Assembly: GCA_009702045.1 (NCBI GenBank)
Contig: WLIV01000010.1
Location: forward strand, 39,971 to 103,970
DNA from: Actinomycetota bacterium
GTDB taxonomy: Bacteria > Actinomycetota > Acidimicrobiia > Acidimicrobiales > Ilumatobacteraceae
Direction: 5' to 3'
Length of the DNA: 64,000 nucleotides
In this document: in pieces, positions 26,070 through 34,206 of the stretch
Numbering within the stretch: position 1 is the stretch's first letter
Layout of the letters: each line of letters opens with the position of its first letter
Notes under the pieces: model-generated
Told to the model about the DNA's origin: nothing
The model's input: only the letters and a program-made list of their open reading frames with translations
Database searches by the model: none
Program-made: the position numbers and the translations under genes

Positions 26070-27599
26070 TCAGCCTGCGGCGTCGAGTAGCGCCCGCACG
26101 CCAGGCTGACTGATCTTCATCGACGGGGTCCGCGGTAGCTGGTCGACGATCAGGAACTTCACCGGGACCTGGTAGGCGGTCAGCTGCGTGTGCGCCCACG
26201 CGGCGAGTTCATCGCTGGTCAGCGTGGCGCCGTCGCGCAACTCAACGCCGGCAACGGGCACCTGCCCCAAACGTTCGTCGGGGACAGCGATCACACAGGC
26301 ATCGGCCACCGCCGGGTGGCGGCACAGCGTGGCGGCGACCGCGTTCGTGGCCACCTTGAAGCCGCCGCGGATCAGCACGTCGTCCACGCGGCCCGCGATC
26401 CACAGGAAGCCGTCATCGTCCATGTGCGCGAGGTCGGTGGTGCGGATCCAGCCGTCCTGACCGAACTGCACACTGCGTGTCTCCAACAACCCGGTCTCGC
26501 CATTCGCCAACGGGGCGCCGGACTGCTGGTCGACGACCCGGATCTCGACACCCGCGTTGGCGCGGCCCACGCTGCCCCGCTTGCCGGTGCCGAACTTGCG
26601 CCAATCGCCGATCGTCCAGCCGGCGACTCCGCCGAACTCGGTGGCGCCGTAGATCACGAGCGCAGGTATGCCGAAGTGCTGCTCCCACTCATCCTTCAGC
26701 TCGGGGGCGAGTGGGGCGGTGCCCGCGAACAGCGCCACCACCCCGTCCAACGCTTCGCGCGGCAGGTTGGCGTCGAGCACCATGCGAATGGCGGTGGGCA
26801 CGAGCGAGATGGCCCGAGGTCGGTGTTCGGCCACCAGCGCGGCCCAGCTCGCTACCGAGAACCGCTCGAGCAGCGACACCCGCCGCCCCGCCACCATGTT
26901 GGTGATCAGACCGCGAAGGCCACCGGTGTGCACCATCGGATTCCAGATGATGGCGACGCCCGAGGCCAGGCTGGGCACGCTGAGATCGGCCGTGGCGCTG
27001 TACTTGCTGGTGCTCACCAACTCGTAACCGAGGGCGTCGTAGTGCAGGTCGACGCGCTTGGGTGTGCCCGTGGTGCCACTGGTCAGCATCTGCACGGCCA
27101 CACCCGGGCGAGTCGTGGGCGCATCGCCGCGACGCTCGCCCGCAGCAACGATGACCTCGGCGGGCTGCTCGTCGTCCACGAGACGCAGCCCCAGTGAGCC
27201 GGCGGCGGCAACTGCCTCGCGGAGCTGCGGCGTCCAGTCCTGGTCGGCTGCCACCACCACCGGCAGCGCAAGGCGGACGAGTTCCTCGGCGAGGGTTGCC
27301 GGTGGCACCACCGAGCTGAGCGTCACGAGGCAGCGTTCCGTCCCGAGCACGCCGATGACCGCTCGGGCGATCTCGGGCCGGTTGCGGATCACCACACCGA
27401 TCATCGAACCCGACCCCCACCCGAACGGAGCGAGCGCTGCGTCGAGTGCGCTCATCCCGGACGTGAAGAACGACCACGGCCGCCATGATCCTTCGAACTG
27501 CAACGCCGGCGCCGACGGATCAAGGGCGACGATGTCGCGGAGCCGGCCAGCGATGTCGAGACCCTGGGGTGAAACACGGTCGGATGGAGCGACAGCCAT
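26070..27599 (-). CDS. Acyl-CoA synthetase (AMP-binding, FadD-like)
   Basis: 509 aa ligase, paralogue of the truncated gene at the left edge. P-loop LTSGTTGTPKR at about residues 170-180, then VIYGATEFGG, the TTDLAH..WIAGRVDDVLIRGGF hinge and a C-terminal LPRTPSMKIS lysine. ATG 27599 is chosen because homology to the paralogue begins just after it; a longer form from 27737 would fill the divergent promoter. The ATG has no ribosome binding site and a TACGTT hexamer lies 6 bp upstream, suggesting a leaderless mRNA. Convergent with the VOC gene. Confidence 0.9.
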   Translation of the reverse strand: MAVAPSDRVSPQGLDIAGRLRDIVALDPSAPALQFEGSWRPWSFFTSGMSALDAALAPFGWGSGSMIGVVIRNRPEIARAVIGVLGTERCLVTLSSVVPPATLAEELVRLALPVVVAADQDWTPQLREAVAAAGSLGLRLVDDEQPAEVIVAAGERRGDAPTTRPGVAVQMLTSGTTGTPKRVDLHYDALGYELVSTSKYSATADLSVPSLASGVAIIWNPMVHTGGLRGLITNMVAGRRVSLLERFSVASWAALVAEHRPRAISLVPTAIRMVLDANLPREALDGVVALFAGTAPLAPELKDEWEQHFGIPALVIYGATEFGGVAGWTIGDWRKFGTGKRGSVGRANAGVEIRVVDQQSGAPLANGETGLLETRSVQFGQDGWIRTTDLAHMDDDGFLWIAGRVDDVLIRGGFKVATNAVAATLCRHPAVADACVIAVPDERLGQVPVAGVELRDGATLTSDELAAWAHTQLTAYQVPVKFLIVDQLPRTPSMKISQPGVRALLDAAG

Positions 27600-27605
27600 A
27601 TGGCT

Positions 27606-27611
27606 AACGTA
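27606..27611 (-). promoter_or_regulatory. Candidate -10 (TACGTT) of leaderless ligase gene
   Basis: On the minus strand TACGTT ends 6 bp before ATG 27599. The same hexamer stands 8 bp before the ligase ATG at 42844. No Shine-Dalgarno sequence in either case. Confidence 0.3.
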
Positions 27612-27699
27612 CGCGGCATCCGGAGCCGACCCGCGGTGCAGCGTCCAACTGCGTGACTCGCCCGCCACCCATAGGTTCTGGAACATATCGAACAACGTC

Positions 27700-27719
27700 C
27701 CGACCGATTGCTCGGTCGG
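27700..27719. promoter_or_regulatory. Perfect inverted repeat in divergent promoter region
   Basis: CCGACCGA and TCGGTCGG separated by TTGC, 20 bp before the start codon of the SDR gene at 27740 and between it and the divergent ligase. The arms resemble TetR-family half-sites. Could also fold as a leader hairpin. No regulator gene is adjacent. Confidence 0.5.
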
Positions 27720-27739
27720 AGGCACAGAAGGGGACAACC

Positions 27740-28654
27740 ATGGGAACTCTGGACGGCCGCGTGGCCATCATCACTGGCGCAGGCCGCGGCATTGGCCGCG
27801 AGCATGCATTGCTGTTCGCCGCGGAAGGGGCCCGCGTCGTCGTCAACGATCTCGGCGGATCGCCCGACGGGACGGGTGCCGATCTGTCGCCGGCGCAGAG
27901 CGTCGTCAACGAGATCATCGCCGCTGGCGGCGAGGCTGTCGCCAACTATGACGACGTCGCCGACTGGGACGGTTCACAGCGTCTTGTGAACACGGCAATC
28001 GAGACGTTCGGCGACCTGCACGTGTTGGTCAACAACGCCGGCATCCTGCGCGACCGTGTCGTCGTGAACATGACCGAGCAGGAATGGGACAGCGTCATCA
28101 AGGTGCACCTCCGCGGTCACTTCCTGCCCACCAAGTGGGCCGCCAGCTACTGGCGCGAGCAGGCCAAGAGCGGCGTCACGGTGAACGCCTCGATCATCAA
28201 CACGACGTCCACCTCTGGGCTGATGAGCAACCCGGGGCAGACGAACTACGGCGCCGCCAAGTCGGGGATCGCCACGTTCACCGAGATTTGCCAGAAGGAA
28301 CTCACCCGCTACGGCGTGCGCTGCAACGCGATCGCTCCGGCGGCGCGTACGCGCCTCACCGCCACCATCCCGGGAAGCGAAGAGCGCGAAGCCGAGCGTG
28401 AAACTCAGGCCGAGGAGTTGGGCTTCGACAAGTTCGACCCAGCGAACATCTCCCCGATGGTCGCGTACCTGGCCACGGAGAACTGCCCGATCGCCGGCAA
28501 GGTGTTCTTCGTGTACGGCGGCGCCATCCACCTGTTCCAGCCGTGGACGATCATCGACTCGATCGAGGCCGACCACAGATGGACAGTCGCCGAGTTGCAG
28601 CAGGCCGCCGACAAGTGGGGCGCGGTCACGTTCGACCAGTCGATCCCCCTCTGA
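27740..28654 (+). CDS. SDR family oxidoreductase, (3R)-hydroxyacyl-CoA dehydrogenase-like
   Basis: 304 aa SDR with TGAGRGIGREHA, VVNDLGGSPDGTG, NNAGILRD and catalytic NTTSTSG with YGAAK. The NDLGG...G insert and the C-terminal part are typical of the dehydrogenase unit of peroxisomal multifunctional enzyme type 2 (HSD17B4/Fox2-like) and of bacterial homologues such as Hsd4A-type enzymes. It likely oxidises a 3-hydroxyacyl-CoA to the 3-oxo form. AGAAGGGGACAACC precedes ATG 27740. Single rightward gene, convergent with the ferredoxin gene (7 bp). Confidence 0.9.
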   Translation: MGTLDGRVAIITGAGRGIGREHALLFAAEGARVVVNDLGGSPDGTGADLSPAQSVVNEIIAAGGEAVANYDDVADWDGSQRLVNTAIETFGDLHVLVNNAGILRDRVVVNMTEQEWDSVIKVHLRGHFLPTKWAASYWREQAKSGVTVNASIINTTSTSGLMSNPGQTNYGAAKSGIATFTEICQKELTRYGVRCNAIAPAARTRLTATIPGSEEREAERETQAEELGFDKFDPANISPMVAYLATENCPIAGKVFFVYGGAIHLFQPWTIIDSIEADHRWTVAELQQAADKWGAVTFDQSIPL

Positions 28655-28661
28655 TACTCGC

Positions 28662-28856
28662 TCAGTCGTCGACGAGGGAGATCGCGCCTTCCGGGCAGTT
28701 GACAACTGCTGCTCGGGCCTCGGCGAACGAGCCCTCGTCGACGGTTGACCTCAACAGCACACTGTGTCCTTGTTCGTCGCTGTCGAACAGCGAAGCGGCA
28801 AGTGAATAGCACCGTCCATGGCCGGTGCAGGCATCAGTATCGATGATCAGCTTCAT
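28662..28856 (-). CDS. P450-type [3Fe-4S] ferredoxin
   Basis: 64 aa small ferredoxin. Cluster ligands are Cys10, Cys16 and Cys54 (CTGHGRC and NCPEG); position 13, cysteine in 4Fe ferredoxins, is histidine, the arrangement found in ferredoxins that feed electrons to bacterial cytochromes P450. No P450 is adjacent, but five lie 8-17 kb away, so it is a natural donor for them. It is the last gene of an operon with acyl-CoA dehydrogenases and may alternatively serve them. No partner ferredoxin reductase gene is seen in the window. Confidence 0.92.
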   Translation of the reverse strand: MKLIIDTDACTGHGRCYSLAASLFDSDEQGHSVLLRSTVDEGSFAEARAAVVNCPEGAISLVDD

Positions 28857-28905
28857 GAGTGCACAGTAGGCCGCGACTCGCTTGGACAGCGCACGACCGG
28901 TGCCG

Positions 28906-30033
28906 TCAGCGGGAAAGGACGACTTGTCCCAGGCGGCGTCGGTGCCAAGCAGTGGAGCCGAACAGTCCCTCGTCGAGCTTGGTGCGCTTCAGGTACAGGT
29001 GGGCATCGTGCTCCCACGTGAACCCGATCCCACCGTGCACCTGGACGGCGAGCTGACAGGCGTCGGCGCACGCCGGGCCGGCGAACGACTTCGCCACAGC
29101 GGCGCCTTCTGCCACATCGGCTGACGGGTCGTCGAGCGCGTTGATGCCGAAGGCAACCGCGGCGCGACTGGCCTCGACGGCGATCAGCATGTTGGCGCAG
29201 TGGTGTTTCACAGCCTGGAACGAGCCGATCGGGCGGCCGAACTGCTGACGCTCGACTGCATAACGGCTGGACGTGAACATCATCTGCTCGGCGGCGCCGA
29301 CCGCGTCGATGCACACGGCGACGGCACCGGCGGCAGCCACACGGGTGTGCAGCGCAGCCCCGGTGCCGGGTTCGACCAGGAGTGCTGCGTCGCTGATCGT
29401 GACGTCGGTGAACGTGACTCGTGCCAAGCGACGGGTCTGATCGACCGTCGGTTCCACCTGAACGGTGACCCCGGGTGCCCCTCGCTCGACCATCACGTAG
29501 GTGACTGCGTTGTTCGCATCGCGAGCCGCCACCACGATGGCATCCGCGATATGCGCATCCGGCACGAAGCGTGCCGAGCCATTGAGCCGCATCCCGGCGG
29601 CGCTCGTGCTGAGCACCGCACCGAGTTCACTGGCGACGACCGACCCTGTCGGGCCCTGGGCCGCAACGGTGAGGATTCGCTCACCCGCAGCGACGGCCGG
29701 GAGCCACTCAGAGCGCAAGGCGTCCGAGGTGCCGCCGACGAGTGCTTCCACAGCGAGTACCGCCGACGACAGCAGCGGCAGTGGCGCAACGCGGCGACCG
29801 ACCTCGTGCAAAATGATGGACATCTCTGCCCATGTCGCGCCCATGCCGCCATGCTCTTCGGGGACAAGAATCGCCGCCCAGCCAAGTTCGGCGATCGCCG
29901 ACCACGCCGTGCGATCCAGGCCATCGGCATCGTCCAGCAGCGCGCGCACACGCTCGCTGCTCACTTCGTTGTCGAGGAACTTGCGGGCGGAAGCGCCGAG
30001 TTCATCGCGTTCTTGATCGGACAGTTGCATCAT
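28906..30033 (-). CDS. Acyl-CoA dehydrogenase family protein
   Basis: 375 aa flavoprotein related to acyl-CoA dehydrogenases: LGWAAILVPEEHGG in the N-domain, AERQQF-type motif as YAVERQQFGRPIGSFQAVKHH and C-terminal QVHGGIGFTWEHDAHLYLKR. The middle domain is less conserved than in its neighbour. The ATG overlaps the stop of the upstream dehydrogenase, so the two probably form one heteromeric enzyme. Close in sequence to the truncated gene at the right edge (63648-64000). Confidence 0.92.
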   Translation of the reverse strand: MMQLSDQERDELGASARKFLDNEVSSERVRALLDDADGLDRTAWSAIAELGWAAILVPEEHGGMGATWAEMSIILHEVGRRVAPLPLLSSAVLAVEALVGGTSDALRSEWLPAVAAGERILTVAAQGPTGSVVASELGAVLSTSAAGMRLNGSARFVPDAHIADAIVVAARDANNAVTYVMVERGAPGVTVQVEPTVDQTRRLARVTFTDVTISDAALLVEPGTGAALHTRVAAAGAVAVCIDAVGAAEQMMFTSSRYAVERQQFGRPIGSFQAVKHHCANMLIAVEASRAAVAFGINALDDPSADVAEGAAVAKSFAGPACADACQLAVQVHGGIGFTWEHDAHLYLKRTKLDEGLFGSTAWHRRRLGQVVLSR

Positions 30034-31244
30034 GCCCCCTTCGGCTCAGGGTCTCGCGGCAGACCGAGCACACGCTCGCCGATGATGTTGCGCATGATCT
30101 CGCTCGTTCCTCCGCCGATGGTCCAACCGAAGGCGTTGATGTAGTCGTACAACCAGGCCCCCGACTCCCAGCCGGCACTCATCAGTGGCGGTTGGTCGAG
30201 CTGCGTCTGCAGCCCGCCGATCTCAACCGCATCCTTCATCACCCGTTGCAACAGTTCGCTGTAGAACACCTTCACCACGGATGCCTCTGGGCCGACACCA
30301 CCTCGGCGGATGACGTTGGTGACCATCGTGTTCAACAGCTGGCGCAGGGCCATCGACTCGGCATACCGGGCGCCAAGGACCTCCTGCACCGCAGGGTCGT
30401 CGGCCTGGACAACGCCATCGTTGTTCTTCCAACCCTTGGTGGCCTCTGCGAGGCCAAGCGTGCCATTGCGTCGGAGGCGCTCGGCCAACTCGATCAGCGA
30501 GGCACCGCGTTCAGACGCGAGCGTCGCCTGCGTGACATTCCAACCATCGTTCTCGGCACCAAGGCGATTCTCCACCGGAACCCGCACCTCATCGAGGAAG
30601 GTCTCACAGAACTCGCTCTGGCCGGTGGCCTGACGGATGGTCCGCACCTCGATACCCGGTGACTTCATATCCATCAACAGGTAGGTGATGCCCTTGCGCT
30701 TCGGAGCGTCGGGGTCGGTGCGCACGAGCAGGATGCAGTACTCGGCCTCCATCGCCAGGCTGGTCCACACTTTCTGGCCAGTGACGACGTAGTGGTCGCC
30801 ATCGCGAATGGCGCGCGTCTGTAGGCCGGCGAGGTCGGAGCCAGCGTTTGGTTCCGAGAACCCCTGGCACCACACCGTGCCATTGATGATTCCCGGCAAG
30901 AACTTCGCCTTCTGCTCGTCGGTGCCGGCATGCAGGATGCTGGGCCCGGCGTTGAACAGGGCTACTTGATACAGCCCGTTGCGTGGCGCGTCGGCGCGGG
31001 CGAACTCCTCGCCCAGCACCACCTGCTGCAACAAGGAGAACCCACCGCCGCCCCACTCGGTGGGCCAGTGCGGTGCGAAGTATCCGGCATCGCGCAGCTG
31101 CGCCCCCCACCAGCGGTGGAACGTCGCGAACTGGTGATGATCGGCTCCCAGCTGCTCTGTGCGCCAGTTCTTCGGAATGTGGGTGGCACACCACTGGCGC
31201 ACCTCCTCGCGGAAGGGCTCGAGCGCCTGCAACTCCTCGATCAT
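30030..31244 (-). CDS. Acyl-CoA dehydrogenase
   Basis: 404 aa acyl-CoA dehydrogenase with all three domains: APHWPTEWGGGG, CQGFSEPNAGSDLAGLQ, GQKVWTSLAM and the C-terminal NAFGWTIGGGTSEIMRNIIGERVLGLPRDP ending typical of family members acting on large acyl-CoAs. ATG 31244 is preceded by AAGGAGACACG. It overlaps the next dehydrogenase gene by 4 bp and follows a hydratase by 31 bp, giving the order hydratase, dehydrogenase, dehydrogenase, ferredoxin. Confidence 0.93.
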   Translation of the reverse strand: MIEELQALEPFREEVRQWCATHIPKNWRTEQLGADHHQFATFHRWWGAQLRDAGYFAPHWPTEWGGGGFSLLQQVVLGEEFARADAPRNGLYQVALFNAGPSILHAGTDEQKAKFLPGIINGTVWCQGFSEPNAGSDLAGLQTRAIRDGDHYVVTGQKVWTSLAMEAEYCILLVRTDPDAPKRKGITYLLMDMKSPGIEVRTIRQATGQSEFCETFLDEVRVPVENRLGAENDGWNVTQATLASERGASLIELAERLRRNGTLGLAEATKGWKNNDGVVQADDPAVQEVLGARYAESMALRQLLNTMVTNVIRRGGVGPEASVVKVFYSELLQRVMKDAVEIGGLQTQLDQPPLMSAGWESGAWLYDYINAFGWTIGGGTSEIMRNIIGERVLGLPRDPEPKGA

Positions 31245-31275
31245 CGTGTCTCCTTGGCTGCGCCGGGCTGCAGCA

Positions 31276-32076
31276 TCATTCGGTGGCCCACTGTGGTTCG
31301 CGCTTCTCTGCGAACGCCCGCGGGCCTTCCTTGAAATCGGGGTGCAACCAGTGCATGCGCAGCAGCGCGTAGCCGTACTCGACGGCCTGCGTGTAGGGCA
31401 TCTCCGTCGCACTCCAGACGGCGCGCATTGACAGCGAGTTTGCGTTGGGCGAGTTCTTGGAGATCTCCTGGGCGATGGTCATTGCTCCGTCCAGCGCGCC
31501 ACCGGCCGGAGTCAACTCGTCCACCAGCCCGAGCGCGTAAGCCCGCGCGGCGGGGAGCCGGAAACTCTTCCCCTGCAACGTCATCCGCAACGCGGTACCC
31601 AGCGGCAAGCGCTTGGCGAGGCCGATGTTCTCGATTGCGCCCACCATCCCCACGTTGGTGTGCGTATCAATGAACGTTGCGTTCTCGGCGGCGACGACAA
31701 CATCCGAGTCGACGACGAAGTGCAGACCGCCACCGGCGACCGTGCCGTTGACCGCGCACACCGTCGGCTTCCAGATGTCGTTTTGCCGCGATGACCAGCG
31801 CACCTCTTCGGTGATCCGGCCGTACCCGCCCTTGACCTTGCCCGTCGCCGCCACCGCTTGCAGGTCGGCACCAGTACAGAAGAACCGATCGCCCGCGCCG
31901 GTGATGATCGTGCAGCGAATGTCGGGGTTCGAGCGGATCTCCTCCCAGTACTCAGCCATCAAGGCACCCATCGTCGGCGACAGCGCATTGCCGATCGCTG
32001 GACGGTTGAGCGTGATCACCGCAACATGACCGTCGCGCTCGAACAGCGCCTGAGGTGCTTCAACCGTGTCAGACAT
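31276..32076 (-). CDS. Enoyl-CoA hydratase/isomerase family protein
   Basis: 266 aa crotonase-fold protein with oxyanion segments FFCTGADLQAV and GTVAGGGLHFV. The glutamates of classical hydratases are not at their usual places (THTNVG and ALRMTLQG are found instead); a glutamate in GAIENIGLAKRLPLG may take over. This pattern, shared with the paralogue at 60701-61516, suggests an isomerase or other crotonase reaction. Both copies lie beside acyl-CoA dehydrogenase pairs. The N-terminus begins SDTVEAPQAL. First gene of a leftward four-gene operon. Confidence 0.88.
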   Translation of the reverse strand: MSDTVEAPQALFERDGHVAVITLNRPAIGNALSPTMGALMAEYWEEIRSNPDIRCTIITGAGDRFFCTGADLQAVAATGKVKGGYGRITEEVRWSSRQNDIWKPTVCAVNGTVAGGGLHFVVDSDVVVAAENATFIDTHTNVGMVGAIENIGLAKRLPLGTALRMTLQGKSFRLPAARAYALGLVDELTPAGGALDGAMTIAQEISKNSPNANSLSMRAVWSATEMPYTQAVEYGYALLRMHWLHPDFKEGPRAFAEKREPQWATE

Positions 32077-32155
32077 GACGACTCCTGCTTCTGCTGTGTG
32101 GGAACACCGTACGCTCGCCGGGCCGCCGGTCGCGAGACCAGATCGACGAGTACCT

Positions 32156-32169
32156 CTGTCGTGCGACAG
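32156..32169. repeat. Perfect inverted repeat CTGTCG-TG-CGACAG
   Basis: Fourteen-bp element directly after the stop codon of the ParB-domain regulator and 80 bp upstream of the hydratase operon on the same strand. It could be a short terminator stem or an operator. Confidence 0.4.
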
Positions 32170-33144
32170 TCACCGTCGACGCGCCCGACGCTCGATCGAA
32201 TCGGCGAACTCCGACCAGAACGTCGCCCGTCGACGCGCTTCATCAGCGATCTCGTAGATCCTGCTCAGGGGCACGTCATCAGCCCGACACGGTTCGTCAC
32301 CGATGTTCGTCGCTTCGAACCATCCGATGAACTCTTCACCGGCTGACGTGGACTTGAACGCATGGTCGCCACGCCATGGGGCGGGCGACTCGCGACGAAT
32401 GCGCACGAGCGCCAGTTCATCGAACGCCGTCGACGAGCCATGCCAGCCGACCATGCGCGACTCCTGGCCGACTTCGCGATCCCTGCGCACGCTGCGCACG
32501 GTCTCGGGTGACACGCCCAAGGCCGACGCGACGGTGCGCAAGGAAGCGTCCGGTTGTTCATCCAGCATCTGCGCAATGAGCACGCGCATAGCGCCAGCAC
32601 GTACCGGTCTGGCGCGACCATCGCGACCGACGCGCTTTTCGCCCACAGCGTGCGCGGGCCGCAGGCTGGGCGCGGCGGAACGAATCCGGGCGATCATCTT
32701 CGGCGAGACGCCACACACCTGGGCAATCCGCCGATCGGACCACGTCGGCTCGGCGTGAAGTGTCGAGTGGATCACGGCACGACGATCCTCGGTACTCAAC
32801 GGCAGGCTGTTGGCGATGCTGTTACGCGTGACGAACGCTTCGGCGGCGTCGACCCAGGTACCGTCGAACCATCGCACGTGCGCCACCTGCATGCCCAGGC
32901 GACGTGCGGCAGCGACAGTGTGAGCACCATCGACCACAAGCAGATCATCACGGCGGACCAGCACCGGCGGCAGTTGCGGATAGCGAGCGGCCAGCGCGGT
33001 CACCCGCGCGTCATCCAAGCCGTGTGCCCGCCAGGCGTGGCCGACAGGCAACGAGGCGAGCGCCACCACTGCCACCTCGGTGAGTGAACAGCTGTCGAAC
33101 GCAGGGCTGATGCCCGCGACACCACCATCGCTGAGTGACGCCAT
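32170..33144 (-). CDS. ParB-domain regulator, StrR/NovG-like
   Basis: 324 aa protein. A ParB N-terminal-like domain (residues about 20-110) contains VVDGAHTVAAARRLG, close to the DGxHRxxA box of ParB and of the StrR/NovG activators of antibiotic gene clusters. Two helix-turn-helix segments follow: SDRRIAQVCGVSPKMIARIR and LRTVASALGVSPETVRSVRR. No ParA partner or parS site is evident, so a pathway regulator is more likely than a partition protein. ATG 33144 has GAAGGGAGGGGCA before it and a consensus-like promoter upstream. Targets unknown. Confidence 0.8.
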   Translation of the reverse strand: MASLSDGGVAGISPAFDSCSLTEVAVVALASLPVGHAWRAHGLDDARVTALAARYPQLPPVLVRRDDLLVVDGAHTVAAARRLGMQVAHVRWFDGTWVDAAEAFVTRNSIANSLPLSTEDRRAVIHSTLHAEPTWSDRRIAQVCGVSPKMIARIRSAAPSLRPAHAVGEKRVGRDGRARPVRAGAMRVLIAQMLDEQPDASLRTVASALGVSPETVRSVRRDREVGQESRMVGWHGSSTAFDELALVRIRRESPAPWRGDHAFKSTSAGEEFIGWFEATNIGDEPCRADDVPLSRIYEIADEARRRATFWSEFADSIERRARRR

Positions 33145-33195
33145 TGCCCCTCCCTTCGCGCAGCCACCCCGCACTGGAACCAGCGGAGAGAACGC

Positions 33196-33224
33196 ATTCA
33201 ACAACAAGTGCCCTCAATTGTCAA
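33196..33224 (-). promoter_or_regulatory. Promoter of the StrR/NovG-like regulator
   Basis: Minus strand TTGACA (33219-33224), a 17-bp spacer and TTGAAT (33196-33201). It is the best -35 consensus match I noticed in the window. Confidence 0.6.
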
Positions 33225-33310
33225 AGGCGAAGCGAATCAACCGCCATTGGCGGCCGCCACCGCCAAGAAAAGGGGACTCAATCGGCGGCGGCTCCGGTGA
33301 TTGCGTCCCC

Positions 33311-33316
33311 TAACCT
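33311..33316 (+). promoter_or_regulatory. Candidate -10 (TAACCT) of leaderless thioesterase gene
   Basis: TAACCT ends 6 bp before ATG 33323, and no ribosome binding site is present. Low certainty because an ATG at 33318 is out of frame and also possible. Confidence 0.25.
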
Positions 33317-33322
33317 CATGCC

Positions 33323-33769
33323 ATGACCGAACCCACCCCTGAGTCGGTGCCGCTGCGTTACGACCATCTGCCCGCGACGCATTTCATCCATCGCGCCGCG
33401 ATGCGAACCATCACGACTCCAGCCGGCTCGGGTGTAGATGCGATCGTAGAGATCGACGTGACCGACGAGACCACGAACGGCGCTGGCGGGCTGCAAGGAG
33501 GCATGGTGGCGACGCTCATCGACTGTGCCGCCGGCTCGGCCGTACGCCACCACGTCGGGCTGGACAGCGGCTTCGCAACTCAGGACCTCGCCATCCACTA
33601 TCTCGCCGCCCTACGTCACGGCCCAGCACGAGCAATCGCTCGAATGCGAAAAGTCGGTGGCCGGGCGGTCGTCGTTCAAGTCGATGTCGTCGACATGGGT
33701 GACAGCGAGCGACTGTGTGCGCTGGGAACCGCGACGTTCGCTCTCCTCGGCGAACGACGTTCCAGCTGA
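33323..33769 (+). CDS. PaaI-type hotdog-fold acyl-CoA thioesterase
   Basis: 148 aa hotdog thioesterase. The active-site region NGAGGLQGGMVATLIDCAAGSAV carries the small-residue loop and aspartate of the PaaI/YdiI subgroup. It would hydrolyse stalled or dead-end acyl-CoAs to recover free CoA, a common accessory in such catabolic regions. Stands alone on the plus strand, convergent by 2 bp with the SnoaL-like gene. ATG 33323 lacks a ribosome binding site. Confidence 0.88.
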   Translation: MTEPTPESVPLRYDHLPATHFIHRAAMRTITTPAGSGVDAIVEIDVTDETTNGAGGLQGGMVATLIDCAAGSAVRHHVGLDSGFATQDLAIHYLAALRHGPARAIARMRKVGGRAVVVQVDVVDMGDSERLCALGTATFALLGERRSS

Positions 33770-33771
33770 GT

Positions 33772-34206
33772 TCAGCTCGTCGTCGTCGGCGGCGCAATCG
33801 GGCGGCGAAGGGTGGCCACATGAGTGACGATCCGCCACCCCTCGGGTTCGTGACGCACGATGTCCATGTAGTCCACCGATCCGACCCGCCCCTTGGGCCC
33901 AGGGCCGATGACTTTGAAGAACAGGGTCGTCTGACCATCAGTTTCGTCGAGCTCTACGTTGGTGACGTGGTGCGCCACCGGGTGTCCGGTACTGAACTCG
34001 AGCATGGTGCGAATCGCCTCACGTCCCTCACAACGAGTGGGCGGCCCGAACCCATGCGTTTCGAACGTGCCATCAACACTGAACACACGGTCGAGTCGAT
34101 TCCAATCGCGTGCATCGATCACGTTGCCGTAGCGAGCGGCGAGCTCGTGGATCGCCAGCCGGTCGTCGAGAGAAAGCACACGTGACACATCGGAGAGGCT
34201 ACGCAC
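33772..34206 (-). CDS. SnoaL-like / nuclear transport factor 2 family protein
   Basis: 144 aa protein of the NTF2-like fold: LDDRLAIHELAARYGNVIDARDWNRLDRVF at the start and DGTFE..G, then GHPVAHHVTNV and GWRIVTHVATLRR. Members include ketosteroid isomerases, polyketide cyclases, dehydratases and non-enzymatic proteins; the residues visible here do not decide. GTG 34206 overlaps the TAG of the hydrolase gene and has an AAGG site 7 bp upstream, giving the normal domain N-terminus; earlier in-frame starts would lie inside that gene. Last gene of the P450 operon. Confidence 0.82.
   Translation of the reverse strand: MRSLSDVSRVLSLDDRLAIHELAARYGNVIDARDWNRLDRVFSVDGTFETHGFGPPTRCEGREAIRTMLEFSTGHPVAHHVTNVELDETDGQTTLFFKVIGPGPKGRVGSVDYMDIVRHEPEGWRIVTHVATLRRPIAPPTTTS

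Noticed and set aside
32170..33144. Chromosome-partition ParB
   Set aside because: No ParA gene, no parS-like sites and a domain order closer to StrR/NovG activators.
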